Below, one piece after another: positions 8,619-15,979 of a DNA stretch of 29,472 nt. The stretch spans positions 1 to 29,472 of the forward strand of contig SZPE01000058.1 of the NCBI GenBank assembly GCA_030263555.1, in the 5' to 3' direction. The stretch's first letter is position 1, and every line of letters begins with the position of its first letter. The position numbers were made by a program, and so were the translations under genes. The notes beneath the pieces were generated by a model, which was not told the origin of the DNA, made no database searches, and was given only the letters and a program-made list of their open reading frames with translations. Source of the DNA: CFX2 sp014338005 (lineage in GTDB: Bacteria; Chloroflexota; Anaerolineae; Aggregatilineales; Phototrophicaceae).

Positions 8619-8938
8619 TTTGCGGATTTGAGCATCAGCAGCAGCATAATAACCGGCGTTTCGGCATGGACGCTGTGCGGCAGGTGGGCGGCCATGTGGG
8701 CCCAGGCGTTCGCCCCGGCCCGGTAGGTGTCGCCGCCGACGGTGATACGCGCTTCGCCCTGGAGGATGTGTATAATCGCCGGCATCGAGGCGGTATGCTC
8801 GGACAGTTCTTCGCCGGCGGCGAAGCCGAACAGTATGGCGCGGGTGTGGTCGTCGTCGTGAATGGTCTGGCTGAGGATGCCTTTGGCCGGCAGGTTGGCC
8901 GGATCGGTCAGATTGTTCAGATAGGTATAGGCGTTCAT
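8615..8938 (-). CDS. Small cupin-domain protein
   Basis: A 107-residue single-domain cupin. The first motif is GEELSEHTASMPAIIHILQGEARI (residues 42-65), with His48 and Glu44 available but without the full HxH pattern. The second is AWAHMAAHLPHSVHA (78-92), with several histidines. Such proteins bind a metal or small ligand in a beta-barrel. The gene sits between the permease (5 bases upstream) and the YwiC-like gene (4-base ATGA overlap) in a transporter operon, so a role in sensing, chelating or handling the transported metal is plausible but unproven. Confidence 0.8.
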   Translation of the reverse strand: MNAYTYLNNLTDPANLPAKGILSQTIHDDDHTRAILFGFAAGEELSEHTASMPAIIHILQGEARITVGGDTYRAGANAWAHMAAHLPHSVHAETPVIMLLLMLKSAK

Positions 8939-8943
8939 CGAAT

Positions 8944-10551
8944 TCAGGCTTCTTGCTTCAAGATTAAAACCAGCGACAGCGCCGACACGGCCACCAGCAG
9001 CAGCGCCGGCACGCCGATCTGGGCGAAGTTCACCTCCTGGTGGGCCGTCCAGATGCGGGTGGCGAACGTCTCGAAGCCGGTGGGGGCCAGCAGCAGCGTC
9101 GTCGGCAGTTCCTTCATGGCGCTCAAAAAAACCAGCGCCCCGCCGCTGAGTATACCCGTTTTTGCCAGCGGTGTAGTAATGCGCGCCATCACCTGCCAGG
9201 GGCGCAGTCCCAGGCAGCGCCCGGCTTCTTCCAGGCGGGGGTTGATCTGTGTGAGGGCGCTGCGCGTCGCGCCGACGCTGAGGGGCAAAAAACGCGCGGC
9301 GTAACCCAGAATTAATACCGGGAGCGTCTGGTACAGCGCAGGCAGGGCGTTTGCCATAAAAAACACCAGCGCCAGCGCCACCACCAGCCCCGGCAGGCCG
9401 TTGCCCAGGTAGGACAGTTCGCTCATCCAGCGCCCGCTGCGGGAGGCAGAACGCGCCCCCAGCCAGGCCAGCGGCAGCGCCGCCAGCGCGACCGTCAAGG
9501 CCGCCAGGCCGCTCGCGCCGACGGTATTCACCAGCGCCGGCGCCCAGTCTACCGCGCCGGTTTCCCTGCCGATCACCCAGGAGGCCAGCACACCGACCGG
9601 CACGAACGTGCCGACTGCCACCAGCACGGCGCAAAAAACCAGCGCGGGCAGCTGCCAGTGCCCCAGCGCGACCGGACGCAGCCGCCGCGCCGCGCCCGCG
9701 CCGATGCGGTGGTTGCGCTGCGATGAAGCCAGCCGCCGGGAAAAAACCAGCAGGCCAATCGTCACCAGCACCAGCATCACGGCCAGGATGGCGGCCCGGC
9801 TGCGGTCGAACGAGCTGGTGTATTGGGTGTAAATGACGCGGGTGAAGGCGTCGTAACGCATCAATGCCACCGCGCCGAAGTCGCTGAGGGTGTACAGCGC
9901 CGAAAGCAGCGCGCCTGCCGCCAGCGCAGGCCGAAGCTGCGGCAGCGTCACCCGGCGAAAGACTGCCCACCCGCGCAGTCCCAGGCTGCGAGCGGCTTCT
10001 TCTAAAGCCGGGTCGGTGTTCAGCAGCGCGGCGCGCACCGGCAGCACAATATACGGATAGGTGAACAGGGTGATTGCCAGCCACGCGCCGAAAAAACCGT
10101 ACAGCGGCGGCAGCGACTCCACGCCCAGCGGGGCGAGCGCCTGTGCCAGCAGCCCGCGCGGGCCGAAGGCGGCGATGTAGGCTAATGCGCCGATGTAAGA
10201 CGGAATCACCAGCGGCAGCGAACCGGCCACCAGCCAGAAACGCCGGAACGGCAGATCGGCGCGCGCCGTCAGCCAGGCGAACGGCAGGCCGATGAACACC
10301 GAGGAAACAACCACCGCGCCGGCCAGCGCCAGGCTGCTGCCCACCACCGCCAGCGTGCGCGCGCTCAACAGGTACTCCAGGCCGGCAGCGCCCGCGCCGG
10401 CTGCCCGCAGCGCCAGATAAACCAGCGGCAGCAGCACCGCTGCCAGGATCAACGCGGCGGCGATGATAACGGGCGAGGGTCGAAAAGCCGGCAGCCGGTT
10501 TTCGATTAAAGCGGGGAGTTGGGCGGCGGAGGCCGGTAGCGTTCGCTGCAT
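8944..10551 (-). CDS. FbpB-type iron(III) ABC transporter permease (fused two-domain)
   Basis: A 535-residue permease containing two homologous halves, as in FbpB/SfuB. The first half has the EAA loop LEEAARSLGLRGWAVFRRVTLP, followed by the iron-permease signature LSDFGAVALMRYDAFTRVIYTQY. The second half has LEEAGRCLGLRPWQVMARITTPL and AMKELPTTLLLAPTGFETFATRIW. About 12 transmembrane helices are visible. The start is placed at 10551 because AAGGAAG lies 7 bases upstream; an in-frame ATG at 10605 would add 18 residues without a binding site. It is the first gene of a four-gene operon (permease, cupin, YwiC-like, ATPase). A periplasmic binding protein, normally adjacent, is absent from the window. 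Confidence 0.9.
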   Translation of the reverse strand: MQRTLPASAAQLPALIENRLPAFRPSPVIIAAALILAAVLLPLVYLALRAAGAGAAGLEYLLSARTLAVVGSSLALAGAVVVSSVFIGLPFAWLTARADLPFRRFWLVAGSLPLVIPSYIGALAYIAAFGPRGLLAQALAPLGVESLPPLYGFFGAWLAITLFTYPYIVLPVRAALLNTDPALEEAARSLGLRGWAVFRRVTLPQLRPALAAGALLSALYTLSDFGAVALMRYDAFTRVIYTQYTSSFDRSRAAILAVMLVLVTIGLLVFSRRLASSQRNHRIGAGAARRLRPVALGHWQLPALVFCAVLVAVGTFVPVGVLASWVIGRETGAVDWAPALVNTVGASGLAALTVALAALPLAWLGARSASRSGRWMSELSYLGNGLPGLVVALALVFFMANALPALYQTLPVLILGYAARFLPLSVGATRSALTQINPRLEEAGRCLGLRPWQVMARITTPLAKTGILSGGALVFLSAMKELPTTLLLAPTGFETFATRIWTAHQEVNFAQIGVPALLLVAVSALSLVLILKQEA

Positions 10552-10854
10552 TGAGACTTCCTTGTGATTGAGTCTGGTCTTTACCAGTTTGGCCTGAACA
10601 TCCATAGATGTCTACGCTTGCGGTTTATTTGCCCGCCCTGCCGGGGATGACTTCAAAGTTAAGCGCGGCGCGAAGCCGGGCTAACCATCGCAGAAGTTAT
10701 GATTAGCGCCGGTTAAAATAAGATCATGTTATGGATAAAAAGCATGTGCGACCGGGGTTCAGGTCGTATTTTGAGCGGCAGCGCAGCCGCCGGCGGATTG
10801 CCAAGTCGGGAAGCCGGGATTAGAATGAGCCGGTTTCTCCATCGAGGTGATCTC
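10552..10854. other. Divergent intergenic region, no gene seen
   Basis: This stretch separates the leftward iron-transporter operon from the rightward SGNH hydrolase gene. It must hold both promoters. I saw a good ribosome binding site at each end (AAGGAAG for the permease, GAGGTGA for the hydrolase) but no convincing paired -35/-10 boxes or operator palindrome. Confidence 0.5.
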
Positions 10855-11850
10855 ATGTTGATCGTGATTTTGATTTTTGCGGCCGTCGGGGCGCTGCTGG
10901 CGCTGGGCGCGGCACAAAAACGCTGGCGGCGGCTGCGGAATATATCCGGCGGGCTGCTGGTTTCCTATTTTACGGTGCTGCTGCTGCTGGGCGCGGGGGA
11001 AATCTACTTCCGCTATTTTTATGCCGAGTCGGAAAACGTGTATACGCTGGCGACGAAAAACTGGCTTGACCGCTACTGGGATACCAACAGCTACGGCTTC
11101 CGCGACCGGGAATGGACGCCGGACGACCTGGCCGGTAAACAGACAGTGGTGGTATTGGGCGATTCGTTCGCTGCCGGGTGGGGGATTCAAAACCCGGCGG
11201 ATCGTTTTTCGGACGTGCTGGCCGCGAAACTGGGTGACGACTACGCCGTTATCAACCTGGGGCGTTACGGCACGTCCACGCCGGAGCAGCTTGCCATCCT
11301 GCGCGACGAGTCGCCCGTTAAAAAGCCGGATGTGGTCATCCTGCAATATTTTCTCAACGACATCAACTACGCGGGACTGACGCTCGACCTGCTGCCCACT
11401 CCCGAAGCATCACCGGCGTGGGCGCAGGAGAGTTATCTCGCCAATTTTATCTATTGGCGGTTTTTGCGCGCTGCCGACGCTGATGAGGAGTTTTATGCCC
11501 GGTGGTGGCAGTGGTCTTATGATGCCTACGATAACGTGGGCATCTGGAGCGTCCACAAAGAAGAAATCAAGGCATTTGTCGAATATGTGGACGGCATCGG
11601 CGCGCGGCTGATTGTGGTCATTTTCCCCAACTTGCTGGATGTCGTCCGCAGCGTCCCGTATGTGGATCGCGTCGAGCAGGCGTTCCAGGAGTTCGGCGAA
11701 AACGAAGTCCTCAAACTGTTCGACGCGGCGGCGGCCTGGGATCAGAACGACCTGATGGTATCGCGGCGCGATTCGCACGCCAGCATCAGCTTCAATCATT
11801 ACGTCGGCGAGCAGCTTTACGAGCGGTTTTTCGCCCCGCCGGGCGGCTGA
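10855..11850 (+). CDS. Membrane-anchored SGNH/GDSL-type hydrolase
   Basis: A 331-residue protein with two N-terminal membrane helices (residues 1-20 and 30-50), followed by an SGNH hydrolase domain outside the membrane. Catalytic blocks seen are VVLGDSFAAGWG (nucleophile Ser104), INLGRYG (Gly136), QYFLNDIN (Asn168) and, near the C-terminus, RRDSHASISFNHYVGEQLYE with the Asp-His pair. Proteins of this layout (AlgX/AlgJ-like and related) often remove or transfer acyl groups on surface polysaccharides; the substrate here is unknown. An upstream in-frame start at 10726 is possible, but ATG 10855 has GAGGTGA just before it and begins directly with the membrane helix. Confidence 0.83.
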   Translation: MLIVILIFAAVGALLALGAAQKRWRRLRNISGGLLVSYFTVLLLLGAGEIYFRYFYAESENVYTLATKNWLDRYWDTNSYGFRDREWTPDDLAGKQTVVVLGDSFAAGWGIQNPADRFSDVLAAKLGDDYAVINLGRYGTSTPEQLAILRDESPVKKPDVVILQYFLNDINYAGLTLDLLPTPEASPAWAQESYLANFIYWRFLRAADADEEFYARWWQWSYDAYDNVGIWSVHKEEIKAFVEYVDGIGARLIVVIFPNLLDVVRSVPYVDRVEQAFQEFGENEVLKLFDAAAAWDQNDLMVSRRDSHASISFNHYVGEQLYERFFAPPGG

Positions 11851-11853
11851 CCG

Positions 11854-11872
11854 GCCCGCAACTTCTGCGGGC
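11854..11872 (+). terminator. Possible hairpin terminator after SGNH hydrolase gene
   Basis: GCCCGCA and TGCGGGC form a perfect 7-bp stem with a 5-base loop, starting 4 bases after the stop codon. No T-tract follows, so it may only slow or protect the transcript end. Confidence 0.4.
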
Positions 11873-11959
11873 GCTCTCGCGTATAGACAGGTAGATACAA
11901 AACGCCGAATTTCGGGGGTTGTTCCTCGAATAACCGTGCTTCGTTTCTCAATCTGATGG

Positions 11960-11965
11960 TACAAT
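11960..11965 (+). promoter_or_regulatory. Candidate -10 box for the E2-JAB-E1 operon
   Basis: TACAAT (11960-11965) matches the -10 consensus at five of six positions and lies 39 bases before the E2-like start. The region 17 bases further upstream has no good -35 box. A GAGGAGAA ribosome binding site precedes the ATG at 12005. Confidence 0.35.
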
Positions 11966-12004
11966 GAACGCGGAAACGAGGCATGTTAGAGGAGAACCCG
12001 AACG

Positions 12005-12475
12005 ATGACAGCATGGTGGGGATCGCGGAACAACGTCTCCCCGCGCCTGCGGCTGGAAGTCGAGGCGATGCGCGCGGCCTTTGGCAACACGTTTAAACTG
12101 GCCGTGCCGCAGTTCGGTTTGCTGTACTGGGAGGGGATCGTTGAGATCAACCTGGCAACGCTGGAAGTGCGCGATCATCGGCTAAAAATCGTCTATCCGG
12201 CGGAGTACCCCAACCGCCCAGCCGAGGCTTACGTCTTAAAGCCGCGCATTTACAGCGAAAAACACCAGTACGAAGACGGCCAGTTGTGCCTGTTTAATCC
12301 GAAAGACGGCGAACGTTACGGTTGGAATCCCAGCCGGTCAACGGCTGTAACGGTAGCAGGGTGGGCGGTGCAGTGGCTATACGCCTACTATACCTGGCGG
12401 GCGACGGGCGAATGGCCGGGCATTGAAGAGCGGGTGGACCCGAATACGCCGCTGCCGCCGCGCCGGTGGAGATAA
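12005..12475 (+). CDS. Bacterial E2-like (ubiquitin-conjugating fold) protein
   Basis: A 156-residue protein with the layout of bacterial E2/UBC-like proteins. An N-terminal helix (LRLEVEAMRAAF) and beta meander lead to YPAEYPNRPAEAYVLKP (64-80), the counterpart of the E2 'P..YP...P' flap. Next comes HQYEDGQLCLF (87-97), with Cys95 as the likely thioester cysteine and His87 ahead of it. The C-terminal helix is WAVQWLYAYYTWRATGEWPG (120-139), the 'WL..Y..W..TG.WPG' pattern common in bacterial E2 families. By family it would accept an activated ubiquitin-like protein from an E1 and pass it to a target. It is the first gene of a six-gene run, with the JAB gene 13 bases downstream. The fold is well supported; activity is inferred. 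Confidence 0.85.
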   Translation: MTAWWGSRNNVSPRLRLEVEAMRAAFGNTFKLAVPQFGLLYWEGIVEINLATLEVRDHRLKIVYPAEYPNRPAEAYVLKPRIYSEKHQYEDGQLCLFNPKDGERYGWNPSRSTAVTVAGWAVQWLYAYYTWRATGEWPGIEERVDPNTPLPPRRWR

Positions 12476-12488
12476 TAAAGGATAAAGC

Positions 12489-13604
12489 ATGATTTCCGGT
12501 CGCCTCAATACCTTGCGGCGCAGTGTCCCGAACCTGGTAATTGCCCAGCGGGTGCTGGATAAAATGGCTGCCGCCGCCGGTCACTACATCGCCGATGAAA
12601 CCGGCGAAGCGATGGTTGGCCTTCTGGTGCCGGGGACACATACCAACGGCATCCCAACCTTGTACGTGCTGGATACCATCGCCCCGGACGAAACCGCTGT
12701 GCGCCAGCTCCATACTTTTCAGCAGGGCGACGACCTCCAGGATGAGCTGCTCTGGTGGCTGCGAGAAAACTGGCGCGTGGGGCGCGAAAAGCACCGTTCT
12801 GCCGACCGCCGACCGCTAGAAGCCAAGTGGGATGTGCCGCTGCGCTACCTGGGCGACTGGCACAAACAGCCGGGTTTTATGATCCAGCCCAGCCAGGGCG
12901 ATCTGATGACGGCCAAAGACTGGATTGCCGACCCGTCTAACGAGACGGACTTTCTGCTGGCCCCGATTGTGACGCTGGGGCATCCTTCGACGGCCAGCGG
13001 GACGGCGGCGGGCGCGAATTTCATCACCATACCGCAGGACGATGATACCTGTATGCGGGTGGATTTCTGGTATCTGGACAGCCACAGCCGGGATTTTCTG
13101 CCGATTGCGCCGGCGGTGTACCCAAACGAACAACTGCCGTCGCTGGTGGCGTACCCCTGGCATCTGGTCAACGAACCGCGTTTTAATGCTGAATATGCCC
13201 TGCTGGAAAAAGACGGCCTGCTGACCTCGCTGGTGCTGTGGGAAGCGACCGGCAATCTGCCGCTGGAAGTCTGTCTGCTGACGGCACGCCTGGGCTGGAA
13301 CCGGCTGCTGATCCTGGTGACGCCCTGGAATTACCCCGCTGCGCCGCCGGCGGCCCGCATCGCGCCGTTTGTCGAAATGTCGCCGGAAGACAACATTTAC
13401 GCCATTTTTGAGACGCTGTGGGACGAGGCGGAGCCGGTCCCCGACCCGCCGGGCTGGGCGTGGTCGGAAGGCCGCTACCTGATTGATTACATCTATGCGC
13501 TGGAAGCGGTGCTGGACATTCGGGAAAAGTCCCCGGCGGGCGGCGGTAAAAACACAGAAGACGCCGAAGACGGCGGCGCATCTTCATCTGAGGAAGTGTC
13601 ATGA
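12489..13604 (+). CDS. JAB/JAMM (Mov34/MPN-like) protein with altered metal motif
   Basis: A 371-residue protein. The N-terminal part (about 14-165) looks like a JAB/MPN isopeptidase domain, with Glu40 in ETGEAMVGLLVPG and then GDWHKQPGFMIQPSQGDLM (122-140). The latter fits the JAMM pattern HxHPx(6)SxxD with His125, Pro128, Ser135 and Asp138, except that the second His is Gln127. JAMM enzymes are zinc peptidases that remove ubiquitin-like proteins; the Gln may weaken or change zinc binding. The C-terminal 200 residues (VDFWYLDSHSRDF ... YLIDYIYALEAVLDI) are not recognised, and the end is an acidic, Ser/Gly-rich tail. AAAGGAT precedes the ATG. It overlaps the E1 gene by 4 bases (ATGA). Confidence 0.8.
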   Translation: MISGRLNTLRRSVPNLVIAQRVLDKMAAAAGHYIADETGEAMVGLLVPGTHTNGIPTLYVLDTIAPDETAVRQLHTFQQGDDLQDELLWWLRENWRVGREKHRSADRRPLEAKWDVPLRYLGDWHKQPGFMIQPSQGDLMTAKDWIADPSNETDFLLAPIVTLGHPSTASGTAAGANFITIPQDDDTCMRVDFWYLDSHSRDFLPIAPAVYPNEQLPSLVAYPWHLVNEPRFNAEYALLEKDGLLTSLVLWEATGNLPLEVCLLTARLGWNRLLILVTPWNYPAAPPAARIAPFVEMSPEDNIYAIFETLWDEAEPVPDPPGWAWSEGRYLIDYIYALEAVLDIREKSPAGGGKNTEDAEDGGASSSEEVS

Positions 13605-14512
13605 GTTGGGATCGTGTTGAGCGGCTGATCGGTACGGACAACCTGGCGCGCCTGGGACAAAAACACGTTGGCATCGTCGGCCTGGGTTCGGGCGGCGGTT
13701 TTGTCGCGCTCAGCCTGGCGATGAGCGGCGTGGGACATTTTGTGCTGGTGGACGATGACGTGGTGGAGCCGGGCAACGTGGTGCGGCACGTGGCCGATAA
13801 TCGTTATCTTGGCCGTCCGAAGGTTGAGGCGGTGGCCGACCTGATTCGCCAGCGCCACCCTCGCGCGCAGGTTGAAACGCGCTTTGGCCGCATTGAGCAG
13901 CACGCGGATATGCTGGACGGCCTGGATATTCTGGTAGTGGGTGTGGACGGCGAAAACGCCAAGTATATCGTCAACCAGATGTGTTTAAAACGCGGCCTGA
14001 CGGCGGTTTACGCCGGCGTGTACGAACGCGGCGAGGGCGGCGACGTGGTGGTCGTGCGCCCCTACAACGGCCCGTGTTATGCCTGCTGGGCCGCTGAACT
14101 GCGAGAAAGCCTGGGAACGGACGAGAATCAAGCCCCGGCGGAACTGGATTATGGTATGATCGGGTCAGAAGGCACGCTGGAAGCCGAGCCGGGACTGTGG
14201 CTGCACGTGGTTCGAGTGGCCTCCGTCCAGGCCGACTTGGCGCTGAACGAGCTGCTGAAAGGCACGGATGTTTACCGAACCATGCCCGCCAATACGGTCA
14301 TCCTGGCGAATACCGCGCTGGAGATCGTTAACGGGCAGATCAGCCCGCCTTATACGTCGGTGTGGGTGGATATAACCCGCGACCCGAACTGCCTGGTATG
14401 CGGCGAACCGCTGCGAAATCAACTGGTGGGCGAGGAATCGGAGGAGAGCATGTCGCTGGCCGACCTGGTGGACGCCACCGGCATCGCGCTGGAAGACGAA
14501 GCAGGAGAGTGA
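13601..14512 (+). CDS. ThiF/HesA/E1-like adenylyltransferase
   Basis: A 303-residue E1-like protein. It has the nucleotide loop GIVGLGSGGG (24-33), the acidic strand FVLVDDDVVEPGNVVRH (47-63), the conserved LGRPKVEA with Lys74, and VGVDGENAKYIVNQMCLK (113-130). Two CxxC pairs, Cys159/Cys162 and Cys264/Cys267, form the usual structural zinc site. ThiF/E1 proteins adenylate the C-terminal glycine of a ubiquitin-like or sulfur-carrier protein. Apart from Cys128 and the four zinc cysteines there is no further cysteine, so a dedicated transthiolation cysteine is not evident. It starts within the JAB stop (ATGA) behind AGGAAG and ends 8 bases before the small orphan gene. Confidence 0.88.
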   Translation: MSWDRVERLIGTDNLARLGQKHVGIVGLGSGGGFVALSLAMSGVGHFVLVDDDVVEPGNVVRHVADNRYLGRPKVEAVADLIRQRHPRAQVETRFGRIEQHADMLDGLDILVVGVDGENAKYIVNQMCLKRGLTAVYAGVYERGEGGDVVVVRPYNGPCYACWAAELRESLGTDENQAPAELDYGMIGSEGTLEAEPGLWLHVVRVASVQADLALNELLKGTDVYRTMPANTVILANTALEIVNGQISPPYTSVWVDITRDPNCLVCGEPLRNQLVGEESEESMSLADLVDATGIALEDEAGE

Positions 14513-14520
14513 TACGGCAC

Positions 14521-14808
14521 ATGGACGAGCAGATCAGACCAGAAGTTGAACCGACTAACGAAGCGGCAGCCCCGACCAATCCGCCGCCGCCCAACAATGT
14601 GCCGGAAGAAGACCCCGTTCCGATGGATGAACGCCTGGAGCGGTTGGGTGGTGAGCCGGCTCCGGCCATCACGCCGGAGGAATTTGCCCGTTTGCAGCGC
14701 GCCGGCCAGGTGCATATTGACGCGCGCGGGCGTGTTCGTGCAGCCCGCCGCAGTGATGCCGAAGGGGGCGTTTCATTGCGAAAACGCCGGGCATGGTATG
14801 GCTGCTAG
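14521..14808 (+). CDS. Small hypothetical protein in the E2-JAB-E1 operon
   Basis: A 95-residue protein with no family I recognise. Residues 1-35 are acidic and rich in Pro, Asn and Glu (PTNPPPPNNVPEEDPVP) and likely disordered. Residues 36-75 look helical (MDERLERLGGEP, TPEEFARLQRAGQVHIDARGRVRAARR). The C-terminus is basic and ends RKRRAWYGC. An AGGAGAG box lies about 11 bases before the ATG. The gene begins 8 bases after the E1 stop and overlaps the methyltransferase start by 11 bases. Context makes it a candidate partner or target of the E1/E2 proteins. It does not look like a beta-grasp ubiquitin-like protein and lacks a terminal Gly-Gly. The in-frame upstream extension antisense to nothing but overlapping the E1 gene is not believed. 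Confidence 0.62.
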   Translation: MDEQIRPEVEPTNEAAAPTNPPPPNNVPEEDPVPMDERLERLGGEPAPAITPEEFARLQRAGQVHIDARGRVRAARRSDAEGGVSLRKRRAWYGC

Positions 14809-15979
14809 AGAGGCGCAGGTCTTCCGCGAAGCCCTGGTTGCGTCCCTCAAACAAAAGGGCGATCTGACCGACCCGGCCACCGAAGCCGCGCTGCTGGCCG
14901 TACCGCGCCACCTTTTTTTGCCCGATCTGCCGCTGGAACGCGCTTATGCCGACGAAGCCGTACCGATCAAACGCGACTCCGACGGTACGGTACTCAGTTC
15001 GGCCAGCCAGCCAAGCATGATGGTTATCATGCTGCGCCAGCTTCAACTGCGCCCCGGCGATAATGTGCTGGAAATCGGCGCGGGCAGCGGTTATAACGCG
15101 GCAGTGATGCAGCATATCGTCGGGCAGGACGGCACGGTCACTTCGATTGAAATTGATCCGCAGGTTGCTAAAGAGGCCCGGCTGCATTTGCAGCGTGCCG
15201 GTATGGGCGACGTGAACATCGTGGATGCGGACGGCGCTTTGGGTTACGCGCCGCGCGCTTCTTACGACCGCATTATCGCTTCGGTCGCCGTATGGGACGT
15301 GCCGCCGGCCTGGGAAAAACAGCTCAAGCCGGATGGTATCCTGGTTGCGCCCATCGGCGGCGCGGCGCAGTACAGCGCGGCCTTTCGTTTTGAGCCGGAC
15401 GGCAGTCTCTACAGCCGGGAAAATGTGCCGTGCCGGTTTATCGCCCTGCGCGGCGTTGCCGCCGGGCCGGCCATTTACCGGCGGGTGAACGCCTCCGGCC
15501 TGATGCTGATTTCTGACAGCATCGAACAGATTGACAGCGTGGCCGTCCACGTGCTGCTGTCCGAAGACGCCGAGGAAAATCACCTGGGCGCGCCGCTTTC
15601 CGCCGGTGAATACTGGCAGGGTTTTCTGCCATACCTGGAATTGCACGCCCCGGAAGGTTTTATTTTCACCGGTTATGTGGTGGCCGAAAACCAGCCCTCA
15701 TATGGACTGGAAGGCAGCGGTTTTGCGTTAATCACCTCCGGCAGCGCCTGTTTTGTGCCGTTCCAGGGGTATGGGCAGGTACATACCTTCGCCGGGGCGG
15801 ATGCGTTTATGGCGCTGCGCGATGCCCTGGAAGCCTGGGACGCAGCCGGACGGCCATCCAGCGACCGCCTGCGGATGCGCCTGATGGCGAAAAAAGCGGG
15901 CCGCCCACGCCCCGCCGGCGGCATGATTTATTCCCGCCTGTATCACGATCTGGTGATCTGGATGGACGACCGCGCATGA
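14798..15979 (+). CDS. PCMT-family SAM methyltransferase with C-terminal extension
   Basis: A 393-residue protein. The first 200 residues match protein-L-isoaspartate O-methyltransferase: AVPRHLFLP (35-42), SSASQPSMMVIML (67-79), and the SAM site DNVLEIGAGSGYN (88-100) followed by VTSIEIDP and YDRIIASVAVWDVPPAWEKQLKPDGILVAPI. Ordinary PCMT enzymes, which methylate isoaspartyl residues for protein repair, are about 210-220 residues. The extra C-terminal 190 residues resemble the long PCMT-like methyltransferases seen in some peptide-modification clusters; that comparison is from memory. The ATG at 14798 lies in the end of the 95-residue gene and the stop overlaps the Nudix start (ATGA), so translation is coupled on both sides. 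Confidence 0.85.
   Translation: MAAREAQVFREALVASLKQKGDLTDPATEAALLAVPRHLFLPDLPLERAYADEAVPIKRDSDGTVLSSASQPSMMVIMLRQLQLRPGDNVLEIGAGSGYNAAVMQHIVGQDGTVTSIEIDPQVAKEARLHLQRAGMGDVNIVDADGALGYAPRASYDRIIASVAVWDVPPAWEKQLKPDGILVAPIGGAAQYSAAFRFEPDGSLYSRENVPCRFIALRGVAAGPAIYRRVNASGLMLISDSIEQIDSVAVHVLLSEDAEENHLGAPLSAGEYWQGFLPYLELHAPEGFIFTGYVVAENQPSYGLEGSGFALITSGSACFVPFQGYGQVHTFAGADAFMALRDALEAWDAAGRPSSDRLRMRLMAKKAGRPRPAGGMIYSRLYHDLVIWMDDRA

Noticed and set aside
12005..14808. Assignment as a BilABCD antiviral system
   Set aside because: No ubiquitin-like BilA counterpart is present and the JAMM site is altered. Only the general E1/E2/JAB resemblance holds.
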